A stretch of 64,000 nt of DNA from Schistosoma mansoni. Its lineage: Eukaryota; Platyhelminthes; Trematoda; Strigeidida; Schistosomatidae. Below the pieces are notes generated by a model. The model was not told where the DNA came from and did not search any database. It saw only the letters and a list, made by a program, of their open reading frames with translations. Positions 1-11,217 of this stretch are shown here, piece after piece (positions within the stretch are counted from its first letter, which is position 1; every line of letters starts with the position of its first letter). A program made the position numbers and the translations under genes. The stretch lies in contig NW_017386039.1 in the NCBI RefSeq assembly GCF_000237925.1, forward strand, positions 744,001-808,000, read 5' to 3'.

Positions 1-1
1 T

Positions 2-388
2 CTATCCTGCAACCAACGAGTCCCCATTGGGCAGCCAGCCGCCCAAACAACTGTGCTCTGTCCCTAGATGCCCGACCTGCGCATTTAAATCTCCGGCTTG
101 TACTACAATATCTGTCGGGCGCGCTTTCTCCAAACCAATTAATTGATAGTGGAACTCGTCCTTTATTGGATCTAGGCTGCAATGTGTCGGGATATAGGCG
201 AAGATAGCAAAATGACCGTTTCGCACGCCAGTCCGTTTCACTTTAATGGAACCTTCCGATCTGACGACCCACAAATGACTTTTAATGGGGATATAATCAA
301 TTAGTGTTGTCCCTGCTATGTCACTTAATACAACGTCTACGGCAGCCAAACCGGACAAAGATTTCACAAAGTCCTCGTATATGCGCAC
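2..388 (-). mobile_element. LINE endonuclease fragment (RTE-like)
   Basis: The minus-strand reading frame matches the apurinic-type endonuclease domain of the RTE LINE found complete at 30192-31016. Both share the block DIVV..GD.NAQVG followed by a TEH/TERHLGG-like stretch, and the preceding AYIPTHCSLDPIKDEFH corresponds to AYAPTECSHDEVKDDFY there. The fragment runs off the left edge of the window and no reverse transcriptase follows it, so it is a partial, diverged copy. The clade is inferred from that internal match. Confidence 0.7.
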
Positions 389-644
389 GTGAACAAGCTT
401 TACGAATCGAACGATGGAGAGATAATTTGTAAAGCTTCATCAGAGTCTTGAATACGGGTCCCAGAGATGCAACAGATGTCGACATCAAGACTTTTCAATG
501 ACAGCCAAACGTATCTGTTGTCCTATCCTCATCATCATGACTGTTGAAGGAGACCAATTTGAATGAGATACTTTGTTCGAGAAAAGGTGTATCGAAAATC
601 GCATTCCGTGGAAGCATCCACAAATTCGACTAATCTGCAACATG

Positions 645-825
645 AGATCAGTGGTCTAGTGGGTAAGCGCTCGCGCGCAAAACTGATAGGTCCTGGGTTC
701 GAATCTCGCGAGGCGGGATCGTGGATTCGCACTGCTAACGAGTCCCACAATAGGACGAAACGGCCGTCCAGTGCTTCCAGGTTTTCCATGGTAGTCTAGC
801 TTCAATTGACTCATGATTTCAACTA
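645..825 (+). mobile_element. SMalpha-type tRNA-derived SINE
   Basis: The unit opens with an A-box-like GTGGTCTAGTGGGTAAGCG and a B-box GGTTCGAATCT about 35 bases later, the internal pol III promoter arrangement of a tRNA-derived SINE. A hammerhead-like block follows (729-774). The unit ends in a tail, CTTCAATTGACTCATGA then TTCAACTAT, that recurs at the SINE ends near 10250, 16380, 40300 and 40500. Schistosome SMalpha repeats are known to combine a tRNA-like head with a hammerhead, which fits. This is the most complete copy in the window. Confidence 0.8.
729..774 (+). ncRNA. Hammerhead ribozyme motif of SINE (core altered)
   Basis: Stem I GCACTG (729-734) pairs with CAGTGC (769-774). Stem II GTCC (742-745) pairs with GGAC (753-756). 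GAAA is at 757-760, a short self-complementary stem III CGGCCG at 761-766, and the expected cleavage dinucleotide TC at 767-768. The core reads CTAACGA where an active ribozyme needs CTGANGA, so G5 is replaced and this copy is probably inactive. Confidence 0.7.
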
Positions 826-2478
826 TATAAAATTTGCTAATCTGTTTCAAGCAAATGTATTATAAGAACAAGCAACATTTGTTGTGATACCGTCGGGATT
901 TAATTCCTTTAAAATATTTTCCTCAAATTCCTCAAGGACTTCATTAGAAACCAATGAATCTTTAAGATGGTCCGCATTTGATATTGCATCATTAGAAAAT
1001 ATTCAAACAGTTTTCTAATTTGTTCCACTTTTGTATTTTTACATATTCTCAAGATCCGTCTCTTGATTCCTACACAACCACCAAAATATTGACATCAAAA
1101 TATTTTGTCATTCTTTTTTATATACTATGCAATGTAGGAACTGTTTAATTTTTCGAATAATTGCTCTTTCTTCTAATTACTCAATATTGCTTTATATATT
1201 AGTGTAGAGCCACGATGAAAAATTGACAGGAAATTTCTTCGCTCAATTTTTTTCTTTTTACTAAGTATCCCAATTTTCTTGTATTATTCTAACAACTAGT
1301 TGCATGCTTTCATTTTTATTCCTCTGCACACACTTGGTTCCCTCTTTTGAAAAAAGTGTAATCATTCATCTACGTAAACATTTAAGCTACCCCATCGATA
1401 TTTTATCATGATCACTAAAAATAGCACGAAACACAATAAAAAAACATATGCATTTTTAAATCACGTTTAAAAAGTATGTATTTAAATCTAGTAAAATTAC
1501 TTTGAAACTTTTTATAAGTCGACAGACGTGTATGCTCATGTTTTAACATAGTTTATCTGTGCTTGCGACAAACCACCGAGTTGAATCCGATTTAAATGTT
1601 ACCGCTCCAACCAGGTGAATATGCAGAGAATTATTGGTGGCTTTCTTGAATATCTGGGCTACCTGTTCTTGTCATATAGATACTTCAACAAGTTATCTGT
1701 TTTTGTTTGTTTTAACACACCATTATATCCCTTAACCGCATAACCTATTCAGGGGCATTTATGAAAAGCTTACTACCTTTCGCTGCACAAGTTATAAAAA
1801 GCACTATCAGAGACATCATGGTGGCTGGTAATATGCATTGAAAGGAATGAATATTATTCAGATGTCGATTCCTGAACTGCTAATATCTAACTGATGATCA
1901 CTCAATTTTATCGTCAGGATCGATCATGAAATAAGAAAACGAAACTTGCTAAAATAACTTTGCTGAGAATTCTATATTGTACCAAAAATATTACATTGAA
2001 TAAAGGCATTAATAATAATGATCAAACAGGCATGTAGATATCTGCGAAGAGTATTATTGTTTGGATCATTAGTCCATCAACCCGACTTGTCATTAACCCT
2101 CAGCACCACAAAGAGAATAAATCGATAAAGGAAATTTTGAAATGCAGATAATGATGTGACAAAAGTAGGGGATAGAAATAAAGATATCGTTTGCAAATAT
2201 ATAACCAAAGACACCAAATAACGTGATCTTCACGATTCGGAATAAAATGAAGGAATGAATATTTTTATATTATCGTGACTGTCTTTCGAAAATGTCTCGA
2301 CCTAACTTGTCCTAGTTTCTACTTTCCCAGTTCTTCTCTCTAATTGACATCTCACTTTAAGGTGAAGGTTTATAATCTCGTTGACCAAAGTAACATCGCC
2401 GCCTAAAACTACTGCTACATTCAAGATTTTTCCCCGTATTCAGTGGATAAATAGTGACGTCGTGTACCTTCAATAATC
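826..2478. other. AT-rich intergenic DNA, no gene seen
   Basis: No reading frame with recognisable homology, no RNA gene and no clear repeat was found here. The composition is strongly AT-rich with scattered homopolymer runs. Confidence 0.6.
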
Positions 2479-2479
2479 A

Positions 2480-3040
2480 TTCAGTCAGTCAGTCAGCGAC
2501 AACGTAGGACCAGGCACATATATGCATCGGTCCAAGTTGCCACACCTCGTTAGCACAACAAGATGAACACCGGATTCATAGAAATAGTTAATTTAGTGGT
2601 GGTAGTATGTAAAAGATAGGTTGTATATAAGGATATAGTATAGGAAGGAAAAAAGTTATGAAGCAATTTTAATTTTAAGGTTTAAGGGGAGATAAAGAGT
2701 GTATACACCTACGCCATTGTGATCGATTCTGAGCCATGTCACCCAGAGTCTCCAACCATTGGTTACGATAGTCACGTGGACCCCAACCAGGTAGTCTGCA
2801 TCTGCCAACATGGCTCAGACTAGAAGTTAGTGACTTCAAGCACTTATGTCACGTTTTGGTTTGGTCGCCCCTAACTCTCTTCCAACCATCCCCTACACTA
2901 GTGAGCATAGCACGTCGTGGTAATCGGTGTTCAGGCATACGTAACACGTGGCCCAACCATCTCAGTCGATGAAGATTCATGACCTCATCAACTGATTTAC
3001 CATCATTTCCTAATACCCTGTGTCTAACCTCACTGTTACT
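2480..3040 (-). mobile_element. 5'-truncated RTE LINE, 3' end only
   Basis: The segment begins (element 3' end) with CAGTCAGTCAGTCAG short tandem repeats, the kind of microsatellite tail RTE elements carry. It is almost base-for-base the same as the 3' end of the full RTE copy at 27832-28395; I noted only two differences by eye. Identity stops at about 3040, where the longer copy continues into the coding region, so this is a classic 5'-truncated insertion. It is probably recent. Confidence 0.85.
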
Positions 3041-3086
3041 TACTAAACATTAATTATTTCTGCAAATTTTGAAGTTGATTTTAATC

Positions 3087-3286
3087 NNNNNNNNNNNNNN
3101 NNNNNNNNNNNNNNNNNNNNNNNNNNNNNNNNNNNNNNNNNNNNNNNNNNNNNNNNNNNNNNNNNNNNNNNNNNNNNNNNNNNNNNNNNNNNNNNNNNNN
3201 NNNNNNNNNNNNNNNNNNNNNNNNNNNNNNNNNNNNNNNNNNNNNNNNNNNNNNNNNNNNNNNNNNNNNNNNNNNNNNNNNNNNNN
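3087..3286. other. Assembly gap (200 N)
   Basis: Exactly 200 unresolved bases, likely a fixed-size scaffold gap. It hides the 5' end of the Penelope-like element that follows. Confidence 0.99.
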
Positions 3287-3288
3287 CA

Positions 3289-5412
3289 GATTTGCAAACC
3301 GCGATTTCCAACCTATTCATAGAAAGAGAACGCCACTATTTAGATTCATCAAAACGCCGACAAATTAAAAAATTTGAAAAGATCAAAGAAAGGAAGAAAG
3401 ATAAGAAAACGTCAGCAATGAAATCTGATCCGAATGATCTAAGAATCGTTCATAATTTGTCTGACAGAAACTTAACGAATCATGAAATCATCCTACTGGA
3501 GAAAGGATTAAATTTCAATTTACATAGAAAACCACTTAGCACCCTTGAAGTTGCTCCAATTTTAGAGCCTATAATCGCAAAACTACCAGAAAAAGAATCG
3601 CATTTATTACGTCAAAAGACTTCCCATATCTTGACTAAACAAAAACACCTTACACCAAACATCTCAAAAGAAGAATACAAGGCCATACATTCGCTTAAAA
3701 AGGACAAAACGATCATAATCACAAAAGCAGACAAAGGCAACACAACAGTAGTCATGAATAGAATAGATTATGTTAATAAAGCTCTTGAACATCTTGCAAC
3801 AGGACCTTATGAAAAGATCAATCAATCAAATTCTCAAACGATGAAAAATAAAATCAAATCAGATACAAGTGAACTTTTGAAAGAGCTAAAACCAGTCATT
3901 GGGGCTTCGCTTTGGTTTGCTTTGTATCCCAAATCATGTAATACTTCACGGTTTTATGGTTTACCGAAAATTCACAAACCAGATATTCCTCTAAGACCGA
4001 TAGTAGATTTTACCAACACACCGACATATGCTTTATCTAAATATCCAAGCAACATATTAAAGCCACTACAGCTTAACGTACATAATATGATTAAAGATAC
4101 ATATGACTTTAAATCAAAATTATCGGAATTAATTATTGAAAAGAATGAAGTCATGGTAAGCTTTGATGTTGTATCTTTATATACTAGTATTCCGATTGAT
4201 ATAGGCTTAGAATTCATTAGTGGCTTACTAGAGAATGACATTACGCTATCGGACAGATGTCCTTTAAGCATCAGTTTAATCATGAGATCGTTAAAACTCT
4301 GCTTAAATTCAACTCTATTCACCTTCAACGGAACGTTATACAGACAAACAAATGGTGTAGCAATGGGTTCTCCCGTGTCCCCGATTGTGGCCAATCTTTT
4401 TATGACACACATAGAATCAAAGATTTTCTCCAACGAAATTAAACCACGAATTTGGCTCAGATATGTAGATGACACATTTGTAGTAATAAAAAAGACGCAT
4501 CTAAGATCGTTTTCAAAACGGATAAATACACTTTCATCTCACATCAAATTCACGAATGAGAATGAAAATGAACATGGTGAGCTACCTTTCTTAGATTGCT
4601 TAGTGAAAAGAAATATAAATGGAGTTCTAAATTTATCCATCTACCGAAAGCCCACACACTCCAATCGTTACATCGACTTCCATTCAGCACATCCTTTCAG
4701 TGCTAAAATCTCGTCAGCCTTAAATCTTTTTAGAAGAGCCAACAAGATCATCACTTCAGAAGAGGACAAACAAAAAGAACAAAAGAATGTAATTAGCATC
4801 TTACAATTTAATAATTTTCCTATGAAGATTATTAGAAGTATATTAAAACAAGACAATTCAGTACGCAATATTAATAATAATAATTTGAATGAAATGCCAT
4901 GGATTGGTACTGCAGTTTTACCATACCGTCATGGCACAACTGAAGAACTCCAAAGGATCTTAAGACAACACAGAATTAAAGTATATTACAAAACAACTAA
5001 CACACTTCGAAATACTTTAGTTCGATTAAAAGGAAAAATACCATTCATGTCTACACAGAACTGCGTCTACAAATTAGGTTGTGTCGATTGTGATGCCTTC
5101 TATATTGGAGAGTCATCTCGCGAAATCTTAACTCGCGCCAAAGAACATATCAGGTACACAAAGAAACCTCCTAATAATCCTGTAGAATTAGATAGACTTC
5201 AGATTAAATCGGCGATAGCAGTTCACGCCATTTTCAACAGTCATAAAATTGATTTCGAAAATATCAAAATACTACAGAAAGGTTTTTCCAACTACAAAGA
5301 AAGAAGAGTAGCTGAAGCTTTCCATATAATGCTTAATCCCACAGCTTTCAATAGAAAGGAAGGCCTTACCATACAGCCTACTTGGACCATCTATCCTAGT
5401 CACTCAGTCTGA
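3289..5412 (+). CDS. Penelope-like element RT with GIY-YIG domain
   Basis: A single open frame of at least 707 codons that is still open at the assembly gap, so the true start lies in or beyond the gap. From the first resolved codons: a basic, lysine-rich N-terminal part; LPKIHKP and LRPIVDF near residues 225-240; RT motif A SFDVVSLYTS near 290; motif B GVAMGSPVSP near 357; catalytic YVDD near 390; and a C-terminal GIY-YIG-type nuclease region near 590-625 (VYKLGC..C...YIGES, then a downstream EH). This order is that of endonuclease-bearing PLEs, which insert by target-primed reverse transcription. No stop interrupts the frame, so this copy looks recently active. It is a retroelement protein, not a host gene. 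Confidence 0.93.
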   Translation, partial: DLQTAISNLFIERERHYLDSSKRRQIKKFEKIKERKKDKKTSAMKSDPNDLRIVHNLSDRNLTNHEIILLEKGLNFNLHRKPLSTLEVAPILEPIIAKLPEKESHLLRQKTSHILTKQKHLTPNISKEEYKAIHSLKKDKTIIITKADKGNTTVVMNRIDYVNKALEHLATGPYEKINQSNSQTMKNKIKSDTSELLKELKPVIGASLWFALYPKSCNTSRFYGLPKIHKPDIPLRPIVDFTNTPTYALSKYPSNILKPLQLNVHNMIKDTYDFKSKLSELIIEKNEVMVSFDVVSLYTSIPIDIGLEFISGLLENDITLSDRCPLSISLIMRSLKLCLNSTLFTFNGTLYRQTNGVAMGSPVSPIVANLFMTHIESKIFSNEIKPRIWLRYVDDTFVVIKKTHLRSFSKRINTLSSHIKFTNENENEHGELPFLDCLVKRNINGVLNLSIYRKPTHSNRYIDFHSAHPFSAKISSALNLFRRANKIITSEEDKQKEQKNVISILQFNNFPMKIIRSILKQDNSVRNINNNNLNEMPWIGTAVLPYRHGTTEELQRILRQHRIKVYYKTTNTLRNTLVRLKGKIPFMSTQNCVYKLGCVDCDAFYIGESSREILTRAKEHIRYTKKPPNNPVELDRLQIKSAIAVHAIFNSHKIDFENIKILQKGFSNYKERRVAEAFHIMLNPTAFNRKEGLTIQPTWTIYPSHSV

Positions 5413-5800
5413 TATTATTTACAATTTCACACCATTACATTACAAATCAAACTCTATCCTTTGTAATTATAAAGGTCACACAGTTTTCATTATTAACAGT
5501 GCATACATACACACAAAATTACATACATGTAGCTTATGAATCACCTTGACCGAAATGAAATGACGTGACAGTGATTTATTCAGACCTGTTTTTGATTGAT
5601 CACCTAATATTCTTTGATTGTTCCGTTGTACTATTTAAACTTGGATTAATGTTAATTTGGTTATTTATTCTCTGAAGAAGTGGCTTACACTGAGTCACGA
5701 AACGTCAGAAAATCTAATTTTTCTACTCATTGAGATATTACAAATATATAATTTATTTATAACAATCTACCCAATGCTCAATTTATTCAAAATTATCAAA
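5413..5800 (+). mobile_element. Penelope-like element 3' non-coding tail
   Basis: Non-coding sequence after the PLE stop codon, ending around 5790. It holds a minimal hammerhead (5672-5706), then a segment (TCATTGAGATATTACAAAT) that resembles the outer part of the foldback arms at 18802-18977 and 19176-19351. The likeness indicates that both derive from the terminal repeats of related PLEs. The outer boundary is approximate. Confidence 0.6.
5668..5710 (+). ncRNA. Minimal hammerhead ribozyme in PLE tail
   Basis: The core CTGAAGA is at 5672-5678. Stem II GTGGCT (5680-5685) pairs with AGTCAC (5693-5698), with one G-U pair. GAAACGTC follows at 5699-5706, so stem III is nearly absent and cleavage is expected after C5706. 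Stem I is short (TTCT with AGAA). Hammerheads with a vestigial stem III are known from Penelope-like elements. Whether this one cuts as a monomer is uncertain. Confidence 0.75.
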
Positions 5801-6034
5801 TCAAGACTTGGTAATGATACCTATTTGAAGTTTTTATAATCTCATTTGTGGAATAAGATACTTTCGCATGTCTAAGAACATTTAATGCATTTTCAGAAGA
5901 GAAGTAGGTATCAGTGAATAGAGGTTGGGATTTATTTTATCGCGGATAGATTTTGGTAGATCATTCCAGAATCTGGAAAATATATTGGTTAAATAATTTA
6001 TATAGAGCGAGAACTGGCGAGGTCGTGTTTACGG

Positions 6035-6085
6035 CCTGCTGACAAGTCTCAAGCCAGGACAAAATATCTGCGTGGTGCTCTCTAG
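6035..6085 (+). repeat. Degenerate hammerhead-like SINE relic
   Basis: Reads CTGACAAGTCTCAAGCCAG then GACAAAA, followed by GGTGCTCTCTAGTTTTT. The order of pieces is that of the SMalpha hammerhead and tail, but several core bases differ. Weak call from pattern only. Confidence 0.35.
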
Positions 6086-8684
6086 TTTTTAATAGTTTTT
6101 TCAATCTAGATCAGTTCACTTCCTGTCCAATCTTGTATCAACAGTAGAATAAGAATAATTTTATCTGGTTACTTATTAAAGCTTGTGTGTAACTGCATTA
6201 CTTATAGTATGCTTAATCTTCAAATGTTTTGATAGACCTAATTCGTGGCATGAAGAAATCTCTGTTAGGCTAGATTCACACTGTTGGATTGTCTGTAGGC
6301 GATCTAATGGGCGTGAAGTATACATGGTATTCACAATTAAACAAGAAAGTTTACATAAATTATAGGGTAAGTTTTAAATTCTATATAATCATTTAAATTT
6401 TGAAACAAGTGATCTAGGAAAGTATTTATGAAGTGAAGTAAATCGTAAATATTGAAAATCTTACTTTTCATTGTCATATTATAGTCAGATAGACATGAAA
6501 CATAATCCAACTTATCACGTGAAGTCGTTTACCTATTGAGATAACTCAATGTAGTTTTCAGAGAAAAGAAGGAATTTCTACATAACACGGCCCACTAAAG
6601 TTGTGTTAAATTTGTTCAATAGAAATCAATAAATTATAATAATCTATTTCAATACGTCATATGATTGTGTAAAATATGAAAACTTAGATGTAATGAATAA
6701 AATAATTTGACATTATCATTCAATAAACTACTGTTTTAAACAGAAAAACAATAAGCTAGTTCCTAAGTCAGAGATTATTGTTCGAATCCGGTTGATTTAA
6801 TCCTTTTCTTGAAAAAAATACGGTTTTATCCTCAATATTGCCCATAAATGTATATATACGCAGTGTTTACTTTCGAAAAAGTATAATTTTTCTCCATTCT
6901 CTCTTACTCTCTATGTAGTTGTGAGAAATATGTATAAGTGATTCACATGTATCCTTAATTATTCAGTTGATCAAAACAGACAGATATAAACAACTATTCG
7001 GATTCTTGCATTTCGAAGCATTTGTAAAACAAATGGTATGTTTTGATCAGTGCCCTTTTTTCCAGCGTTTTAACTAAAATCGGTTGAAATTTTCCAAACT
7101 TTATTTAAGGAATTTAAATCGCATGTGAAACATCAAAAAAGCCCAATCAATAAGCTAGTTGATTTGTTAAAGAATAAATTTATCCAGTGGGTTTCGGTCA
7201 ACTCGATCGGTAGTACGAAGTCCGTGAGTATTCGTTTTTTTAATCTTAAGGAATAATAGTTCTTGATTTTATAGACTAGTGCCATACTCTTTTCTATCTC
7301 TATTTCCTAAACTTTATTACATGGTTTATCGATATATTATGACTACCGTTAACGTTCCATTAAACGCCAAATATTTGTTCGATTTTATTGATTTTTGTAT
7401 TACATTCCCATCGTCTTTTAAAGAAGCTATACGACATGTATATGAGACAACGTTTCGGGGTTTATTTCTACTGGACTGAAGGTTATCCGATTTCATCGTT
7501 CTTACTGTCTACTGTGCATCGATTCAAATGTTGTTTGGAATCATCATGCTTGAATGGTGTTTTATTGCATCAAATGAACTGACACTGGCTATGTGCTTGT
7601 TGTGTAAATGTGTTTTTTTATATTTGTGTCTATATACTTACTTGTATAGTATTTATTTCCCCCCGACTTGTTCTCTGACTTATATATGTGTATATGTATA
7701 TAATGTCATCAAAGAAATAAATTACATTACTTGTTTCAAGAATATTTCTTTGTTTTCATTTTGTCCAAAAATAATATTTCAGTCGATGGCTACTGTTGTT
7801 ATTATTATTGTTATCATTATTATTACTAAACGTACTATTATTCATTTATTATTTTAAGTACGCTGATTAATTCATCGGTACGTCACCATAAGCTGAAGCC
7901 AGATAAAAATAGGGTTATTCAAAACAATGTCTATTTCAATCTTATGACGGAACCTATTAGTGTGTTGTTTTCTGGTCTGTATTATCTGGATCTAATTTTA
8001 GTCCGATCAGTGAGAAAAACAAAAAGAAAAGTCACTTTCTGAAGATACATAATGATAACTTTTGTATAACATAGATCGGATACAGTTAGAACAGTAGAGT
8101 TGGTTGTACCATTTTACCTACTTTCTTATATTTTACACTCACGAAAAAAGATAAAATGCTATTGATTTAGTCTTGTAAGGAGTTGAATATATATAGTATC
8201 AAAAGTCTTTTATTTAAGACGGTTAAATTATCCACTCATGGATGTGCTAAATTTCATCTTGGAGTGGGTAAGCTTGTGATCATATTCTAAAACTCATGTA
8301 CTGTTAGTATTAATCATATTATAAAACGAAGTATCACACGACTAGGTTATTAGTTGACATAGAGTTTTAAGAAAGTGATAAGTTGGTTTTCAATCGAAAA
8401 TCAAAATATATTTGGCATAAAAATACTTATTAAAAAGTTAGTTATTTGTTCATGCACGAGAATTCAGTTACTAAGTATCTTATTAAATCGAACTGAACAG
8501 AGCAGTTTTTAAACTGGGTAGTAGAAGCTGAGTTTTTAAACATCTAGCCACTCGCCGTTCCATATGAAAGTAATGACGTTTTGGTAAAGTTTATTTTAGT
8601 CAACCACTATCCTGTTCAAATCTGTATTTGATTCATAATTCTTACTATATGGACTATAAAATAATACATATAAGACATCCCAGC

Positions 8685-8688
<4 letters not shown>

Positions 8689-8732
<44 letters not shown>
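8689..8732. repeat. TA dinucleotide microsatellite
   Basis: An uninterrupted AT repeat of about 44 bases. Confidence 0.97.
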
Positions 8733-8735
<3 letters not shown>

Positions 8736-9369
8736 TGTATAAATTGACCGACTACTTAAACTTTTTAGTATTTCAAGTTAACTGACCATTAAAATTGTTG
8801 TGTAAGCCTGTATTTAAAATCGTGCATATTTACTTTAAAGATACAGTTAATCACCACCGAGCGGATTAAGACTTGGATTGAGGGTTTCCTACAAATTGTC
8901 CCTGCTAAGAATTAGTACTTTAATTTCTAGTTGGTTGGTCACATATCTGGATCAACAGAATCCCGTCAGTACTTGAAGCCATGATATTTGGTTGACCATT
9001 TATATTTTTTAGCTGTTATCTTGTTACATTTAGGAGGGTTTAGTAATTTGCGTCTTTTTCCAGACTTCTGGAAAGCGTACGTACTTAGTCTTTCTTACAA
9101 CTCCTTTGAATTAGTTTTCCCACTCTTCCTTAATGGCTTTTGGGATCGGATTTTTTGACTTCGTGATGAAAGGTTTTTTATCAGTCAAATGAATCAAGCT
9201 AAGAGGTAGGTTCATCGATGAAACCGGATGATGATCGTGTCATATTGTAAACTTTAAAGTTGGAAAATGTGGATTTTTCAAGATTCTAACTTATTAGTTA
9301 AATAGTATTCATTTCTTATAGGCAGCTAAATATGTTATGTTCGATTCTGTATAAAGTATTGAATATGTA

Positions 9370-9420
9370 CCGGTAATAAGTTGTAAATCAGGACGAAACA
9401 CTTGTCCAATGCTCCCTAGT
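9370..9420 (+). repeat. Degenerate hammerhead-like SINE relic
   Basis: CAGGACGAAACACTTGTCCA then ATGCTCCCTAGTTTTC matches the 3' half of the SMalpha hammerhead (GGACGAAAC, GTCCAGTGCTTCC). The upstream core half is not recognisable. Confidence 0.35.
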
Positions 9421-9569
9421 TTTCTGTTACTGATTTCTAGTCATAAAATCTTTTCAAATCACCTCATTTACATTCATTTACAAATTATAAATCTATTTGT
9501 ATATTTGAGTTTGTTGCTGATATTCAACTAATATGTATGCATATAAATTGTTTTAGTCATTATTTGCAG

Positions 9570-9823
9570 CATTTGGATGTTGTCGACGTGATAATATATA
9601 TGATGACGATTATACACTGCTTGATAGAGAATTGATGAAATTCTATGTGAAACTTGATGTACTCACTGCTGCTCCATCTGTACTCATTTTAAAATCCGGT
9701 TTAAGAATTTGTTCTAATGGTGCTGCTAGGACAAATATACCAATAATACAAGATTATGCTTATTACGAAGTGAAACTACAAAATTATGGAGGGTCATGGG
9801 GAATCGGGTTGTGTACAGTAAAT
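9570..9823 (+). CDS. SPRYD7: SPRYD7 homologue, exon 2
   Basis: This coding exon lies between a consensus acceptor (TTATTTGCAG, exon from 9570) and donor (GTAAGT at 9824). It encodes FGCCRRDN, then LKSGLRICSNGAA and YYEVKLQN.GGSWGIGL, which match the N-terminal half of vertebrate SPRYD7 (LRCCRDG, KNGRRICGTGG, YFEFKIQS..WGIGV). It enters in phase 1 and leaves in phase 0. Together with the exon at 25082 it gives about 209 residues, against 196 in the human protein, so only a few residues at the N-terminus are missing; that first exon was not found. SPRY/B30.2 domains usually bind partner proteins, and the specific role of SPRYD7 is not established. The gene symbol rests on homology by eye. Confidence 0.88.
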
Positions 9824-10249
9824 GTAAGTTGTTTATACAATATTTTGATACATATTTTCTTGATAAACACTTTAATTATAAAAACACCTGTACACAATAT
9901 AATCCATTACATATTATTCATTTGTACTATCAATAAGCAATATATGACCTAGCACGTCTATTATTTTTGCTTTAAAATATCTCGTCTACGTAGCATTAAG
10001 ATAAAATCATTGTTTCTACTCCTTTGAGAATAAACGATTTAGTTTATGGATGCGAACTGTATATCTCAAAGGTAAAAAAATATACGAGGGTTGTTCGTAT
10101 TTCATCATAGGTGTCTTCAAATCATTGTTTTCTCATGTTTATGTGGCATAAACGCATCCACACTAACTAGCAAACGACCAGCTTGCTAGAGGTTAAGAGT
10201 AGTGTCTAATATCAGAAGTGGTTTTGTGGATATTATAGTAATTTTAATG

Positions 10250-10346
10250 GTTGAGATCATGAATCAATTGAAGCTAGACCACCATGGAAAACCTGGAAGC
10301 ACTGGACAGCCGTTTCGTCCTGTTGTGGGGACTCCTTGGGAGTGCT
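10250..10346 (-). mobile_element. SMalpha SINE 3' half (left of Gypsy)
   Basis: The reverse complement of the SINE tail and hammerhead half seen at 745-825: CTAGACCACCATGGAAAACC, then GAAGCACTGGACAGCCGTTT. It is cut at 10346 where the Gypsy terminal repeat begins. Its orientation is opposite to the SINE piece at 16244-16385. Confidence 0.75.
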
Positions 10347-10860
10347 TATAGCAACCATCCTACAATCAATTTCGATTATAGCCAATTTTGGTTAAGCCCT
10401 TTTTATAACTTACTTAACAGATATCGTTATTTGGATAGTAACAATTTGCATATATCTTTGCACTGTTATACCACTAGAGCACATGACGCTCTATCCGAAA
10501 TGTTGACTACTTAAATATCACTCGATGACTCATACTCCTCACCCTTATGTGTATGCACGCAAATATTATTATCAGCCTTTGTTTTGCTTTGCTGTGCCCT
10601 TATTAAATCTGACTATAAATTGCCTATGTAATTGCTTGCTATTTGCCTCGTTCGTTTCCTCCGCTTGTTCGCCTGTTCATTCGCTCTCTCGCTTGCCGCT
10701 CTCTCACTCGCTCGTTCATATTCGCTCAGGTGTTGTTAGCTTTCTAACCTGAGTTATAAACTGTAGTTGCTGCTATCCTTCGTCTTCTGATTTTACGCGC
10801 CGTTAAGATTAGAATTATAACGGTTATCGAAGTAAACGATTAACGAATCGCGGCACTACA
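10347..10860 (+). repeat. Gypsy 5' terminal repeat
   Basis: 514 bp repeated at 15726-16239 with two noted differences, ending in ACA. The internal region follows directly, with a TTGGAGGCCTCG stretch where a primer-binding site would be expected; the tRNA was not identified. Confidence 0.85.
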
Positions 10861-11217
10861 GAATTGGAGGCCTCGCCGAGCGAACACAAAACAATTTTCG
10901 ACGAGATTATTTCATTTCGAAAATTCAACGTACTCTGTTTCTATTCGGATTATTATCTGGATTATAATCATAATTGTGGATTTATTATATCACAATTTTA
11001 ATCGCACGTACATTATCTCATAAACATTATTGAACTTAACGATAATATTCATAATAAATAACGATTATTCACGAACAATTGATATATTGGTGCAATTCAG
11101 TAAGTCCGTTCTATGTTATAAATTGTATCATTTATTATTATCATTGTTTTCATCGGTCCATTTCTCCTAGTGACAATTACGTTATATTCGCATATTATTT
11201 AATTTTTTTTATTATCA

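Larger units (their letters stand above)
5801..9569. other. AT-rich region upstream of SPRYD7 exon
   Basis: No coding region is supported. It should contain the first SPRYD7 exon or promoter, unless those lie further upstream, but neither was found. Visible items are a TA microsatellite (8689-8732), T-rich low-complexity DNA (about 7780-7860) and two degenerate hammerhead-like blocks (6040-6085 and 9370-9420). Confidence 0.5.

Noticed and set aside
645-715. True tRNA gene
   Set aside because: A and B boxes are present but no complete cloverleaf or acceptor stem; it is the head of a SINE.
1888-1935. CTGATGA...GAAA hammerhead-like pattern
   Set aside because: The core bases themselves pair with GATCAT downstream and no stem III or cleavage site is present.
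3972-4475. 167-codon minus-strand frame
   Set aside because: Antisense shadow of the PLE reverse transcriptase.
8239-8275. Candidate SPRYD7 exon 1 (MDVLNFILEW then GTAAGC)
   Set aside because: It ends in phase 0, whereas the exon at 9570 needs phase 1, and the peptide does not resemble the SPRYD7 N-terminus.
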